From CAZHRJ01 sp964534765 (GTDB taxonomy: Bacteria > Lindowbacteria > 2-12-FULL-62-27), in contig CAZHRJ010000004.1 in NCBI GenBank assembly GCA_964534765.1, forward strand, positions 1-47,422: a DNA stretch of 47,422 nucleotides. Reading direction: 5' to 3'. This document shows, one piece after another, positions 1-8,212 of the stretch. The notes beneath the pieces are model-generated. The model saw nothing but the letters and a program-made list of their open reading frames with translations, was not told where the DNA came from and did no database searches. Every line of letters starts with the position of its first letter. The stretch's first letter is position 1. A program made the translations under genes and the position numbers.

Positions 1-41
1 GCCCAGTCCGTCGGCCGGCATTTGGACATCCGACCCGGCGT
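1..41. other. Downstream flank of the pyrimidine phosphorylase gene
   Basis: This short piece follows the stop of the minus-strand nucleoside phosphorylase. On the minus strand it contains two ATG codons that could begin a further gene of the same operon, but only about a dozen codons lie inside the window. No product can be assigned. Confidence 0.3.
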
Positions 42-1364
42 TCAGGAGAGGACTTTCCATATCAGTTTTCGTTTTTTGGGTTTGGCGGCTCCGATTTTAA
101 GCGCTTCCAGAAACCGGTCCCGGGCGTCGGCGAGCCGGGCGTGGTCGTTGGTGTGGAGATAGGCGATTGGTTCGCCCTTTTTGATTTTGTCGCCGACCTT
201 TTTGGTCAGCCGAATGCCGGCCGCCGGATCGATGACATCCTCCGCGCTGGTCCTGCCGGCGCCGAGGACCAGGGACGCGACCCCGATCTGTCTGGCCGCC
301 AGTTTCTGGATCATACCGGACTTCGGCGATTCAATCGCTTCGACAAACTTCGCCGCCGGCAACACCCGGTCCGGGCTGTCGGCGACTTTCGCGTCGCCGC
401 CCTGGGCATCGACCATTTCGGCGAACGCGCGTTTTGCGCGCCCGTTGTCAAGGACCGTTTCAATTGCCGCCCGGCCCTGGGGGGTGTCCTTGGCCTTTCC
501 GGCGAGTTTCAACATCTCCGCGCCGAAGGTGACGACCAGCTCGCGCAGGTCGGCGGGACCTTTGCCGGAAAGACAGTCAACCGTTTCCTGGATTTCAAGC
601 GCATTGCCAATGGCCAGCCCCAGGGGCTGGTCCATGTCGGTTATGAATGTGACCGTCGGCCGGCCGGCCTTTTTGCAGATGCCGAGCATGGCTTCTGCGA
701 GTTTGATCGAATCATCGAAATTCTGCATGAAGGCGCCGTCGCCGGTTTTAACGTCCAGCACGAGTGATTCGGGTCCGGCTGCGAGTTTTTTCGAAAGGAT
801 GCTTGCGGCGATGAGGGGTATGCAGTCGACGGTAGCGGTGACGTCGCGGAGGGAATACATTTTTTTGTCCGCGGGAGCGATGGTGTCGGTCTGGCCGACG
901 ATCGCGCAGCCGACTTTGGAGATCACCGCCAGGAATTCCTCCTTGGACAGCCGGGTGCGGAATCCGGGGATGGACTCGAGCTTGTCCAGCGTTCCGCCGG
1001 TGTGTCCAAGTCCCCGGCCGGACATCATCGGCACTGGGACGCCAAAGGCGGCTACGGCAGGGGCCAGCGGCAGGGAAACCTTGTCGCCGACCCCGCCGGT
1101 CGAATGTTTGTCGACCGTCCGGCAGGAAAATTTTCCGCGAAGGTCAAGGGTTTCGCCCGACTCCATCATCGATTTGGTCAGTGCCGCGGTTTCTGCGTCA
1201 TCCATGCCCCGGAAAAAGACGGCCATGAGGAACGCGGACATCTGATAATCGGGAAGGGCGCCGGCGGTGTATTCGCCGACGAGGAACTGGATCTCGTCGT
1301 GGCTGAGACGCTGACCGTTTCGCTTTTTATAGATGAGTTCGTATGGGAGAAACTTGGGCGGCAC
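42..1364 (-). CDS. deoA: Pyrimidine-nucleoside / thymidine phosphorylase
   Basis: This cytoplasmic enzyme splits thymidine or uridine with phosphate into the free base and (deoxy)ribose 1-phosphate. The 440-residue length fits the family. The signature KHSTGGVGDKVS lies at residues 86-97 and a glycine-rich phosphate loop follows at about 115-130. R173, S188 and K192 match the base-binding Arg, Ser and Lys of E. coli thymidine phosphorylase. The C-terminal region (about 345-410, with GIRLTKKVGDKIKKGEPIA) is the usual PYNP_C domain. The start is a GTG two bases after the stop of the purine phosphorylase gene, with no clear Shine-Dalgarno, so translational coupling is likely. Thymidine-specific and broad pyrimidine forms cannot be told apart from sequence alone. 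Confidence 0.93.
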   Translation of the reverse strand: MPPKFLPYELIYKKRNGQRLSHDEIQFLVGEYTAGALPDYQMSAFLMAVFFRGMDDAETAALTKSMMESGETLDLRGKFSCRTVDKHSTGGVGDKVSLPLAPAVAAFGVPVPMMSGRGLGHTGGTLDKLESIPGFRTRLSKEEFLAVISKVGCAIVGQTDTIAPADKKMYSLRDVTATVDCIPLIAASILSKKLAAGPESLVLDVKTGDGAFMQNFDDSIKLAEAMLGICKKAGRPTVTFITDMDQPLGLAIGNALEIQETVDCLSGKGPADLRELVVTFGAEMLKLAGKAKDTPQGRAAIETVLDNGRAKRAFAEMVDAQGGDAKVADSPDRVLPAAKFVEAIESPKSGMIQKLAARQIGVASLVLGAGRTSAEDVIDPAAGIRLTKKVGDKIKKGEPIAYLHTNDHARLADARDRFLEALKIGAAKPKKRKLIWKVLS

Positions 1365-1366
1365 GG

Positions 1367-2239
1367 TCAGGATTTCTTTTTCTGTGTCGAGGCCACTGGC
1401 TGAGGCCTGGCCGCCGGGACCACGGTAAATGACCCCTCCTTGAGGATTCCCAGTATCAGGCGCTCGAATTGCTTCGCCGCCTGCTTGGAGGCGTCAATGA
1501 CCTCCTCATGAGACAACGACTGCCGGGTGACGCCGGCGGCCATGTTGCAGACGAGGGAAATGCCCAGACACCGCATCGACATGTGCCGGGCGGCGAGGAT
1601 TTCGGGAACGGTCGACATGCCGACCGCGTCGGCGCCGAGTAGCCGGAGCATCCGGATCTCGGCTGGAGTCTCATAGCTGGGACCCGGACAGGCCGCGTAG
1701 ACTCCTTCGGCCAGGCGGATTTTCAGGCCGCGCGCCACGCTGACGGCGAGTTTTCGGAGAGAGAGATCGTAGGCGTAGGTCATGTCATAGAACCGCGGGC
1801 CTAGCGAGACGAGATTCGGACCCCGGAGAGGATGGTCACCGAGGAAATTCAGATGATCCCGGATGAGCATGAACTGGCCAACGCGGAAATTTCGATTGAT
1901 GGCGCCAACGGCGTTGGTGGTGATGAGCGTTTCGGCTCCAAGGAGTTTCATGATCCGGACGCCGAAAACCACTTTGTCCATGGGATGTCCTTCGTAGAAA
2001 TGCGCCCGCCCCTGCATCGCGATGACGGGAACTTTCTCAATGGTCCCCGCCACCAGGTTGCCGGCATGACCGGCGACCCGGGCTTTCGGGAATTCCGGGA
2101 TGTCAGCGTAGGGAATGACGACGCTTTGCTGAATTTGCGCGGCCAGATCGCCCAGCCCGGATCCCAGGACCAGTCCGACGGCCGGCTTGAGGGAAATGGT
2201 CTGTTTGATGCGTTTGACGGCGGTCAGAAGATCGATCAT
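1367..2239 (-). CDS. Purine nucleoside phosphorylase, trimeric PNP-I type
   Basis: This enzyme phosphorolyses inosine and guanosine (and the deoxy forms) to base and pentose 1-phosphate in purine salvage. The protein has 290 residues. Family marks are VLGSGLG at 24-30 with a phosphate-binding Ser, a His-rich stretch GHAGNL at 58-63, the loop TNAVGAINRNF, and YETPAE ending in E194. E194 and N232 match the Glu and Asn that select 6-oxopurines in the mammalian enzyme, so guanosine/inosine specificity is expected over adenosine. The ATG overlaps the uvrA stop by four bases (ATGA). The next gene is the pyrimidine phosphorylase, giving a purine plus pyrimidine salvage pair downstream of uvrA. The C-terminal 20 residues are a low-complexity tail. 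Confidence 0.93.
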   Translation of the reverse strand: MIDLLTAVKRIKQTISLKPAVGLVLGSGLGDLAAQIQQSVVIPYADIPEFPKARVAGHAGNLVAGTIEKVPVIAMQGRAHFYEGHPMDKVVFGVRIMKLLGAETLITTNAVGAINRNFRVGQFMLIRDHLNFLGDHPLRGPNLVSLGPRFYDMTYAYDLSLRKLAVSVARGLKIRLAEGVYAACPGPSYETPAEIRMLRLLGADAVGMSTVPEILAARHMSMRCLGISLVCNMAAGVTRQSLSHEEVIDASKQAAKQFERLILGILKEGSFTVVPAARPQPVASTQKKKS

Positions 2240-5103
2240 GAGGCGATTGCGATCCGTTTCACGTCGGTGCTTGAAACGACTGCGCCGCCGGAGAACCAGA
2301 GCCTTAAAAACTGGCCGGTATGGGCCGCCGGATGCTTGGCCAGCTCGTCCGGCGGTCCGGCGAAAATCAGCTCGCCGCCGCGATCCCCGCCCTCCGGGCC
2401 GAGATCGATCACCCAGTCGGAATTTCCGATGACGTCGAGGTTGTGCTCGATCACCACAACCGTGTTGCCGGCCTCGACCAGCCGACGCAGGACCTTGACC
2501 AGCTGTTCCACATCGGCGAAATGCAGTCCGGTGGTCGGCTCGTCCAGCAAATACAGCGTGTTTTGCGTGTCGGGCCGGCCGAGTTCCGCGGCGAGCTTGA
2601 CCCGCTGCGCTTCCCCGCCGGATAGAGTGGTTGCGCTCTGGCCCAGACGCAGATATCCGAGGCCCACGTCCTTGAGGAGTTTGAGCCGCCGGACAATCTG
2701 CGGGTGCCGGGCGAAAAATCGATAGGCTTCGTCGATCGGCAGGTCGAGGACGTCGGCGATGGATTTTTCATGATAGGCGACGTCCAGCGTCGCACCGTTA
2801 TACCGCCGGCCCTGACAGAGGTCGCAGGTCACATAGAGATCGGATAGGAATTGCATCTCGATCCGCAACATCCCGTCGCCTTCACACCGCTCGCACCGGC
2901 CGCCGGGAACATTGAAACTGAACCGGCCGGGGGTGAATCCGCGGACTTTGGATTCGGGAAGACTCGAAAAGAGCGTCCGGATGAATGAAAAAAGACCCGT
3001 GTAGGTCGCGGGATTGCTCCGGGGCGTCCGGCCGATCGGCGACTGGTCAACGTTGATGACTTTGTCGATCTGCTTGATCCCCTGAATCCCCCGGCACCGG
3101 CCGGGAACGACGTGAGCGTTGTGGAGGTGCCGGGCGAGTGTGTTGTAGAGGACGTCGTAGACCAGCGTGCTTTTGCCCGATCCCGACACCCCGGTAACGG
3201 TGACGAGCCGGCCAAGCGGAAGGGATACGGTGATGTCTTTGAGGTTGTGTTCCGCGGCGCCGCGGATTTCCATGAATCGTTTGGGCGGCTGCGAGAGCCT
3301 GGGCACATCGAGTTTCCGGGCGCCCAGCCGCAGGTATCGGGCGGTGGAGGTGTTCTGTTCAAGCAGCTGAGCCGGGGAGCCGGCGAAGACAACCTGGCCG
3401 CCGTGCTCGCCGGCCGCGGGGCCCATGTCCACCACGTAGTCGCTTTCCCGGATGAATTGCTCATCATGCTCAACCACAACGACCGTGTTGCCCAGATCCC
3501 GGAGCCGTTTCAATGTATCCAGAAGCCGGGCGTTGTCCCGCTGGTGGAGACCGATCGAGGGTTCGTCAAGGACATAGAGCACGCCGGACAGGGCGGATCC
3601 GATCTGGGTCGACAGCTTGATCCGCTGGGCTTCTCCACCTGACAGAGTGCCGACTCTGCGGTCGAGCGTCAGATAGGACAGCCCGATCGTTTCCATAAAT
3701 CCCAGCCGCGCGCGGATTTCCTTGAGTATGGGGGCCGATATCCTGGCTTTCGCGCCTTCAAAAACGAGACTTTCAAAAAACCGCGCGGATTGGGTGATCG
3801 TCATCGCGTTCACCTGCGCGATGGTCCTGCCGCTCACTCTGACCGCCAGGGCCTCCGGCCGAAGCCGCGCGCCGTTGCAGGCGGGACATATTTTGTGGGC
3901 CATGTAGTGCCGAAGACCCGTGCGGACATTGATGGAATTGGAATTTTCATAGCGGTCTTTGAGATAGGGCATCAAACCCGGGAAGTCGGTCCGGTAGGAT
4001 AGAGTGCGGTTGCGTTTCTGGATGTGAACCGTCAATTCACGGTTTGACCCGCCGTATAAAACGGTTTTCCGAATGTCCGGCCGGAGATTCCGAAACGGAG
4101 TCGATAGATCAAATCCCAGATCATCGGCCAGGGCCTGAACCTGCCGGTACAGGAACGATTCACGGTTGCGCAGCGGAAAGAGCGCGCCTTCCGCGATCGA
4201 TTTGGTCTCATCCCCGATGATCAAACTCTCGTCAAATTCAAGACTCGACCCCAACCCCGAACAGCCCTCGCACGCGCCGTAGGGGCTGTTGAATGAAAAC
4301 GTTCGCGGCTCAATCTCGGGCAGGCTGATGTCGCACGCCGGGCAGGAGAGCGAATTGGAAAAGACCTGTTCCCCCGGTGCGCCGTCGTCACCGACTTGAA
4401 AACTCACCCGGCCCTCGCCGACCGTGAGGGCGGTCTCGATCGATGCCGTGACCCGGTCCTTGATTTGAGCCTTGACGGTCAATCGATCGACGACAACATC
4501 GACGGTGTGCTTGTGTTTTTTGTCCAGCTTGGGCGCGTCTTCCAGGTAGTAGATCTGCCCGTCGATCCTGACGCGGACGAACCCGGACATGCGCAGTTTC
4601 GTGAAGAGTTCCCCGAACTCGCCCTTCCGGCCGCGGACGACCGGCGCGAGGACCTGCACCCGCTCGCCTTCGGGCAGATCGAAAAATTTTCGGACGATTT
4701 CGTCCACCGTGTATCCCCGCACCGGCTGACCGCACTTGGGACAGAACGGATCCCCGACGCGGGCGTAGAGCAAACGCAGGTAGTCGTAGACCTCGGTTGT
4801 CGTCGCGACCGTCGAGCGAGGATTGCCGGACGAGGCCCGTTGGTCGATCGCGATCGCCGGGGAAAGACCGGTGATGCTTTCGACGTCCGGCTTGTCCATC
4901 TGGCCGAGAAACTGCCGGGCGTACGCCGACAACGACTCGACAAACCGCCGCTGGCCCTCGGCAAACAGAGTGTCGAACGCCAGCGACGACTTGCCGGACC
5001 CGGACAGACCCGTGATGACCACATACCGGTCCTTCGGAATCCGCACGTCGATATTCTTCAAATTATGAACCCGCGCACCGCGTACGTCTATCCAGTCAGG
5101 CAT
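2236..5103 (-). CDS. uvrA: UvrABC excinuclease subunit A
   Basis: UvrA is the damage-recognising ABC ATPase dimer of nucleotide excision repair; it loads UvrB onto distorted DNA. The 955-residue protein carries both ATPase modules: Walker A GLSGSGKS at 32-39 and GVSGSGKST at 638-646, and signature LSGGEAQR at 487-494 and 828-835, each followed by an LDEPS/LDEPT Walker B. Zinc modules are visible at C254/C257 with C278/C281, and at C737/C740 with C760/C763. The start ATG at 5103 has GGGAGG about eleven bases upstream. It is the first gene of uvrA-PNP-deoA. The 147 bp upstream region shows no convincing LexA box of the CTG-N10-CAG or GAAC/GTTC types. Length and motifs are complete. Confidence 0.97.
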   Translation of the reverse strand: MPDWIDVRGARVHNLKNIDVRIPKDRYVVITGLSGSGKSSLAFDTLFAEGQRRFVESLSAYARQFLGQMDKPDVESITGLSPAIAIDQRASSGNPRSTVATTTEVYDYLRLLYARVGDPFCPKCGQPVRGYTVDEIVRKFFDLPEGERVQVLAPVVRGRKGEFGELFTKLRMSGFVRVRIDGQIYYLEDAPKLDKKHKHTVDVVVDRLTVKAQIKDRVTASIETALTVGEGRVSFQVGDDGAPGEQVFSNSLSCPACDISLPEIEPRTFSFNSPYGACEGCSGLGSSLEFDESLIIGDETKSIAEGALFPLRNRESFLYRQVQALADDLGFDLSTPFRNLRPDIRKTVLYGGSNRELTVHIQKRNRTLSYRTDFPGLMPYLKDRYENSNSINVRTGLRHYMAHKICPACNGARLRPEALAVRVSGRTIAQVNAMTITQSARFFESLVFEGAKARISAPILKEIRARLGFMETIGLSYLTLDRRVGTLSGGEAQRIKLSTQIGSALSGVLYVLDEPSIGLHQRDNARLLDTLKRLRDLGNTVVVVEHDEQFIRESDYVVDMGPAAGEHGGQVVFAGSPAQLLEQNTSTARYLRLGARKLDVPRLSQPPKRFMEIRGAAEHNLKDITVSLPLGRLVTVTGVSGSGKSTLVYDVLYNTLARHLHNAHVVPGRCRGIQGIKQIDKVINVDQSPIGRTPRSNPATYTGLFSFIRTLFSSLPESKVRGFTPGRFSFNVPGGRCERCEGDGMLRIEMQFLSDLYVTCDLCQGRRYNGATLDVAYHEKSIADVLDLPIDEAYRFFARHPQIVRRLKLLKDVGLGYLRLGQSATTLSGGEAQRVKLAAELGRPDTQNTLYLLDEPTTGLHFADVEQLVKVLRRLVEAGNTVVVIEHNLDVIGNSDWVIDLGPEGGDRGGELIFAGPPDELAKHPAAHTGQFLRLWFSGGAVVSSTDVKRIAIAS

Positions 5104-5250
5104 GACAACCCACCAACCTCCCCTGATTCAACCCGCTCTTGGCCTGCCGACAGCCCCATGCTAAACTCTACATTGTCTCTTGTTCCACCCCAAGAGTAAA
5201 TTCCCCTCCTGTTGGAAATGGCGTAACCGTATATTTGACAGCGTGTTCGG

Positions 5251-5898
5251 TTAGCTTAGTTTCCGGGAGAGCATTTTGAGTTTATGGGTGAGGTCCTTGC
5301 CGAGGATTGCCTGGAGTTTGATGAGCAGAGTGGGATTGACCTGTTTTAAATTGGCGAGCTTTTGCTGGTCCCATGAGATGAAGGAAACCGCGCCGTCGGC
5401 GTGGACATCCGCCGAGGCGGGTTCTTCGGTTAGAAAACTCATTTCGGCGATGAATTGTCCCGAAAATAGCCGCACAACGGGCAGACCCTCTTTGCTGACG
5501 CAAACGGTTCCTGACACAATGAGGGACAATTCTTTTTGCGCGTCGCCTTCGCGGATCAGGAGTTGATCCGTCGCCGACTGAATACGGCCCGTTTCCCAGA
5601 AATAGAGAAATTCGCGCCGGGTCATGACCGAAAACACTTTTTTGTAGATGTCCTCCAAATCAGCCGGCAACGGCACGGGCCGGCGTTCCCAGGCGAGTCG
5701 GGCGACTTGGACGGCGTTGATGGCTATGAATGCGCTGTTCCAGGCGGTCATCGAGAAATTATCGGTGGCCAGCGCGTACGAGATGAAACAGGTCTGAGAG
5801 CTGACGAGAAATATCCGCAGCCACAGGATATCCCGTACGATCAGGCCGAGAACCATCAGGACATAGGCGAGATTTAAAAAAAGTTCGGGGTCGATCAC
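5251..5898 (-). CDS. Bacterial Popeye-domain membrane protein
   Basis: This 215-residue protein has two or three hydrophobic N-terminal segments (about 8-24, 27-43 and 50-68) followed by a cyclic-nucleotide-binding-like fold. It resembles vertebrate POPDC proteins through its length. Matching features are the WNSAFIAIN stretch at 53-61, the RRPVPL motif at 72-77 with LEDIYKKVF at 81-89, and the C-terminal LGKDLTHKL at 199-207. Animal Popeye proteins are membrane cAMP-binding effectors. Their cAMP-contact motif DSPE is replaced here by AEMS at about 151-154, so ligand binding is uncertain. The gene stands alone, 147 bp upstream of uvrA and in the same direction. A plain Crp-fold membrane protein is the alternative, but the flanking motifs favour Popeye. 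Confidence 0.75.
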   Translation of the reverse strand: MIDPELFLNLAYVLMVLGLIVRDILWLRIFLVSSQTCFISYALATDNFSMTAWNSAFIAINAVQVARLAWERRPVPLPADLEDIYKKVFSVMTRREFLYFWETGRIQSATDQLLIREGDAQKELSLIVSGTVCVSKEGLPVVRLFSGQFIAEMSFLTEEPASADVHADGAVSFISWDQQKLANLKQVNPTLLIKLQAILGKDLTHKLKMLSRKLS

Positions 5899-5947
5899 AT
5901 CCGGCTACCCTGGAAAAATGGCTGATCTAGACCATGGAAGGTCGGTC

Positions 5948-6151
5948 CTATTCCGCGGAGTCCGCCGTGTCGGCCTTCAAGGTCGCCTGCAGGGCCTCCT
6001 GCTCGGCCACCCATTTCTTGATGTCCTCAATGTGCTCCACCACCATTTTCGCCTTTTTGAGTCCAAACTTGAACGGAAAGCGGTCCGTCGGCCCGTTTGC
6101 GATCACCATCATCGCCCGGCCCTTGTACTCATCAAAACTGATCTCACCCAT
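5948..6151 (-). CDS. Small conserved-looking protein of unknown function
   Basis: I do not recognise this 67-residue protein. It begins with MGEISFDEYKGRA, continues with a basic, hydrophobic core, and ends in an acidic, alanine-rich helix. It has no signal peptide, membrane segment or cysteine. The reading frame is open upstream to 6310, but the ATG at 6151 has GGAGGA nine bases before it, and the upstream extension is basic and unlike a protein, so 6151 is taken as the start. It is divergent from vapB and precedes the Popeye gene by 49 bp, so those two may be co-transcribed. Confidence 0.6.
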   Translation of the reverse strand: MGEISFDEYKGRAMMVIANGPTDRFPFKFGLKKAKMVVEHIEDIKKWVAEQEALQATLKADTADSAE

Positions 6152-6303
6152 GGTCTCTTTTCCTCCAATTTCAGCCAATATCATTGCTCTTCCGCCGTAC
6201 GCGTGGCTCTTCGACACTCGGCGGCGTTTCAAGAAGAGACCTCGCAAGCCTATCTTGTACCCACACCTTTTTAAACAAGAATTTTGGGAGATCGGGTAAT
6301 CGT

Positions 6304-6332
6304 TTGACAAATGAATTATTACACCTTAATAT
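6304..6332 (+). promoter_or_regulatory. Sigma70-type promoter of vapBC
   Basis: TTGACA at 6304-6309 is followed after 17 bases by TAATAT at 6327-6332. The -35 box is a perfect consensus and the -10 box matches four of six positions. The predicted start of transcription lies just before the vapB ribosome-binding site, giving a leader of about 15 nt. Confidence 0.65.
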
Positions 6333-6349
6333 GTGTATAAGGAGGTGTA
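6320..6349 (+). promoter_or_regulatory. Inverted-repeat operator over the vapBC promoter
   Basis: TACACCT (6320-6326) and its exact complement AGGTGTA (6343-6349) flank a 16-base centre that contains the -10 box. VapBC complexes usually repress their own operon by binding a palindrome at this place. The right arm overlaps the GGAGGT Shine-Dalgarno of vapB, so the RNA could also fold over its own ribosome site. Confidence 0.5.
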
Positions 6350-6353
6350 CACA

Positions 6354-6557
6354 ATGAGCAGAACGAACATCGATCTAAACGACAGACTGGTTAAAGCGGC
6401 ATTTGAATATGCTCCCGTCAAAACAAAGAAGGCGTTGATTGATTTGGCCCTGGAGGAATTCGTCAAAAATAGGCAGAGATTGGATTTACTCGATCTGAGG
6501 GGTAAAATCCATTTCGATCCTCACTATGACTACAAAAAACTTAGAAAAGGAGCCTGA
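6354..6557 (+). CDS. vapB: VapB-family antitoxin
   Basis: This is the antitoxin of a type II toxin-antitoxin pair; it binds and blocks the VapC nuclease and binds the operator. The protein has 67 residues. The start MSRTNIDLNDRLVKAA is the usual ribbon-helix-helix N-terminus. The C-terminal part, with LLDLRGKIHFDPHYDY, is the toxin-wrapping tail seen in this VapB subgroup. The ATG at 6354 follows GGAGGT by seven bases; an earlier in-frame GTG lies inside the operator and is not favoured. The vapC start codon is three bases downstream. The pair is AT-rich compared with its neighbours, which suggests transfer. Confidence 0.85.
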   Translation: MSRTNIDLNDRLVKAAFEYAPVKTKKALIDLALEEFVKNRQRLDLLDLRGKIHFDPHYDYKKLRKGA

Positions 6558-6560
6558 CCG

Positions 6561-6959
6561 TTGCTTCTGGTAGATACCTCGGTTTTGATTGATTTTTTCA
6601 GAGAAAATGACAACAAAAAGGTTGAGAAATTTAGACACGTCCTTGCTATGGAGATTCCCTTTGGGATAAATGTTTATATTTACCAAGAATTGCTTCAGGG
6701 TAGCGACACAGAGAAAGATTATGATGAACTAAAAAAATATCTGGATACCCAACGATTTTATGATTTACAAAAGGGGAAAAATTCATTTTCAGATGCCGCG
6801 GAAATCTATAAAAAATGTAGGAGCCGGGGATTTATGATCTCCAGCACCGTTGACTGTCTGATCGTTCAAACAGCAATAGAAAACAATCTATCACTTCTTC
6901 ATAATGATTCAGATTTTGATCATATAGAAAAAATCATAAGGAAACTGAAAATATATTGA
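6561..6959 (+). CDS. vapC: VapC-family PIN-domain ribonuclease toxin
   Basis: VapC toxins are Mg-dependent RNases that usually cut tRNA or rRNA when freed from VapB. This 132-residue protein has the PIN acidic residues D5 (in LLVDTSVLID), E43, D98 (in STVDCLIVQTA) and D116 (in HNDSDF), so the active site looks intact. The start is a TTG at 6561 with AAAAGGAG eight bases upstream. It is co-transcribed with vapB. Many ATA and AAA codons set it apart from the GC-rich flanks. Confidence 0.88.
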   Translation: MLLVDTSVLIDFFRENDNKKVEKFRHVLAMEIPFGINVYIYQELLQGSDTEKDYDELKKYLDTQRFYDLQKGKNSFSDAAEIYKKCRSRGFMISSTVDCLIVQTAIENNLSLLHNDSDFDHIEKIIRKLKIY

Positions 6960-6988
6960 ATCGGGGGGATCGGACGGGAAATAATAAT

Positions 6989-8134
6989 ATGAAGAAAATT
7001 CTGATAACGATTACGATTGTAATTATAACTCTGATCTCTTGTGGGAAACCTCATGAAGCGCCGGCCGGGGAAACTACAACTTATTCGGTCGTCCTCGTAA
7101 ACGATCCACGTTTGCCCTCCGTTTCAGAGGACAAAATAAAATTGGCATTAGAACTCGCCTCTCAATGGATTGAAAAATGGTATGGAAAGAAAACGGTATT
7201 TAGGATTGCCCGACATGACGACATTGATCTGTATATCAACGCACATCTTCAAGATCCGCCCCTCCCCCAAGAATGGCTCGGAATCCCTTACGCCTTGGAC
7301 GGTACAGACAATATCGAAAGGTTTATTTCTCATCAGGAGAAAAATCTGCAGAAATTGCCCATGGAAGATTTCATGGCATATACTTCCGATTCACTCAAAC
7401 ACCAGCTTGAGAAAAAAGAAAATCGGGCCTTAATTTTATTAAGGCTCTATGAGGAAAAAATACGAAAATGGAGGGAGCTAAAATCGGACCATGGCATTCC
7501 TTATCTCGATGCCGGCGAGCCAAGAAAACATAGCCTTTGGTATTGGCACAGGGTCTTCAAGGGTATGTGGCCTGAAGCCGTGAAGGATAATTTGATCCTG
7601 ACAAACGTCATGCTCATTGACGATGCGCTTCAAGATCTACCTCCGCACACACTGATTACAGGTGGGCTCGCAAATGGCCTGGCTATCGAAGAGATGCCGC
7701 AGAGCGTTATCTCCACCTTTCTGATATTCAGTGGCGACCCCGAAATTGATAAAATGCGAGTTACCAGATTGTCCGATGATGATCAGATTCTATCCTTGGC
7801 ACGTGTGATCGCGCATGAATTTGGAGCGCACATTATCCAAGGTTGGTGGGATGCGTACAATCATACCGGCTGTTTGGCGGAGCCGACCCCCGGTCTAGAA
7901 TACAAGAAGGCCTTGAGTCGGCTCTTTGATAATCCAGTGTGTAAATTGGAACACCGACCATTAAATCCTAACGAAACTATGGCTGGCAGATATGAAGAAA
8001 TATTTGCACGATATGTTGCAGTTGAAAAATACAATTTGGCGAAAAAGGCTTTGCGACGAGTAAAAGATATAGACCCCCATCGGCCGGATTTAAAAGAGAA
8101 TTTGGAAACATTGGAAGAGTATATAAAACGGTGA
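6989..8134 (+). CDS. Putative lipoprotein with HExxxH metalloprotease-like motif
   Basis: I do not recognise the family. The 381-residue protein has an N-terminal hydrophobic stretch ending in the lipobox LISC (lipidated C18). Secretion and anchoring to a membrane are therefore expected. Residues 273-281 read VIAHEFGAH: a zinc-protease-like motif but with three residues between E277 and H281, not the common HExxH. H292 and C295 follow. The C-terminus (about 335-381) looks like a single helical-hairpin repeat. The ATG at 6989 is preferred over an earlier in-frame start because it opens a proper signal peptide. It lies 29 bp after vapC in the same AT-rich islet. Protease function is a guess from the motif alone. 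Confidence 0.6.
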   Translation: MKKILITITIVIITLISCGKPHEAPAGETTTYSVVLVNDPRLPSVSEDKIKLALELASQWIEKWYGKKTVFRIARHDDIDLYINAHLQDPPLPQEWLGIPYALDGTDNIERFISHQEKNLQKLPMEDFMAYTSDSLKHQLEKKENRALILLRLYEEKIRKWRELKSDHGIPYLDAGEPRKHSLWYWHRVFKGMWPEAVKDNLILTNVMLIDDALQDLPPHTLITGGLANGLAIEEMPQSVISTFLIFSGDPEIDKMRVTRLSDDDQILSLARVIAHEFGAHIIQGWWDAYNHTGCLAEPTPGLEYKKALSRLFDNPVCKLEHRPLNPNETMAGRYEEIFARYVAVEKYNLAKKALRRVKDIDPHRPDLKENLETLEEYIKR

Positions 8135-8179
8135 CCGCGCGCGCGGATGCGGCAGACGGCCTGTGAACTTCACACGTTC

Positions 8180-8193
8180 TTGGCAGATGCCAA
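8180..8193 (+). terminator. Weak hairpin between convergent genes
   Basis: TTGGC and GCCAA form a five-pair stem around AGAT, followed by TAAAATTTT. It lies between the stop of the lipoprotein gene and the convergent fmt gene. The stem is short and the T-run imperfect, so this is only a possible terminator for the plus-strand unit. Confidence 0.25.
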
Positions 8194-8212
8194 TAAAATT
8201 TTAGAGGGTCGG

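Noticed and set aside
5177..5196. Inverted repeat CTCTTG/CAAGAG upstream of uvrA as LexA box or terminator
   Set aside because: It fits no known LexA consensus and has no T-run, so neither role is supported.
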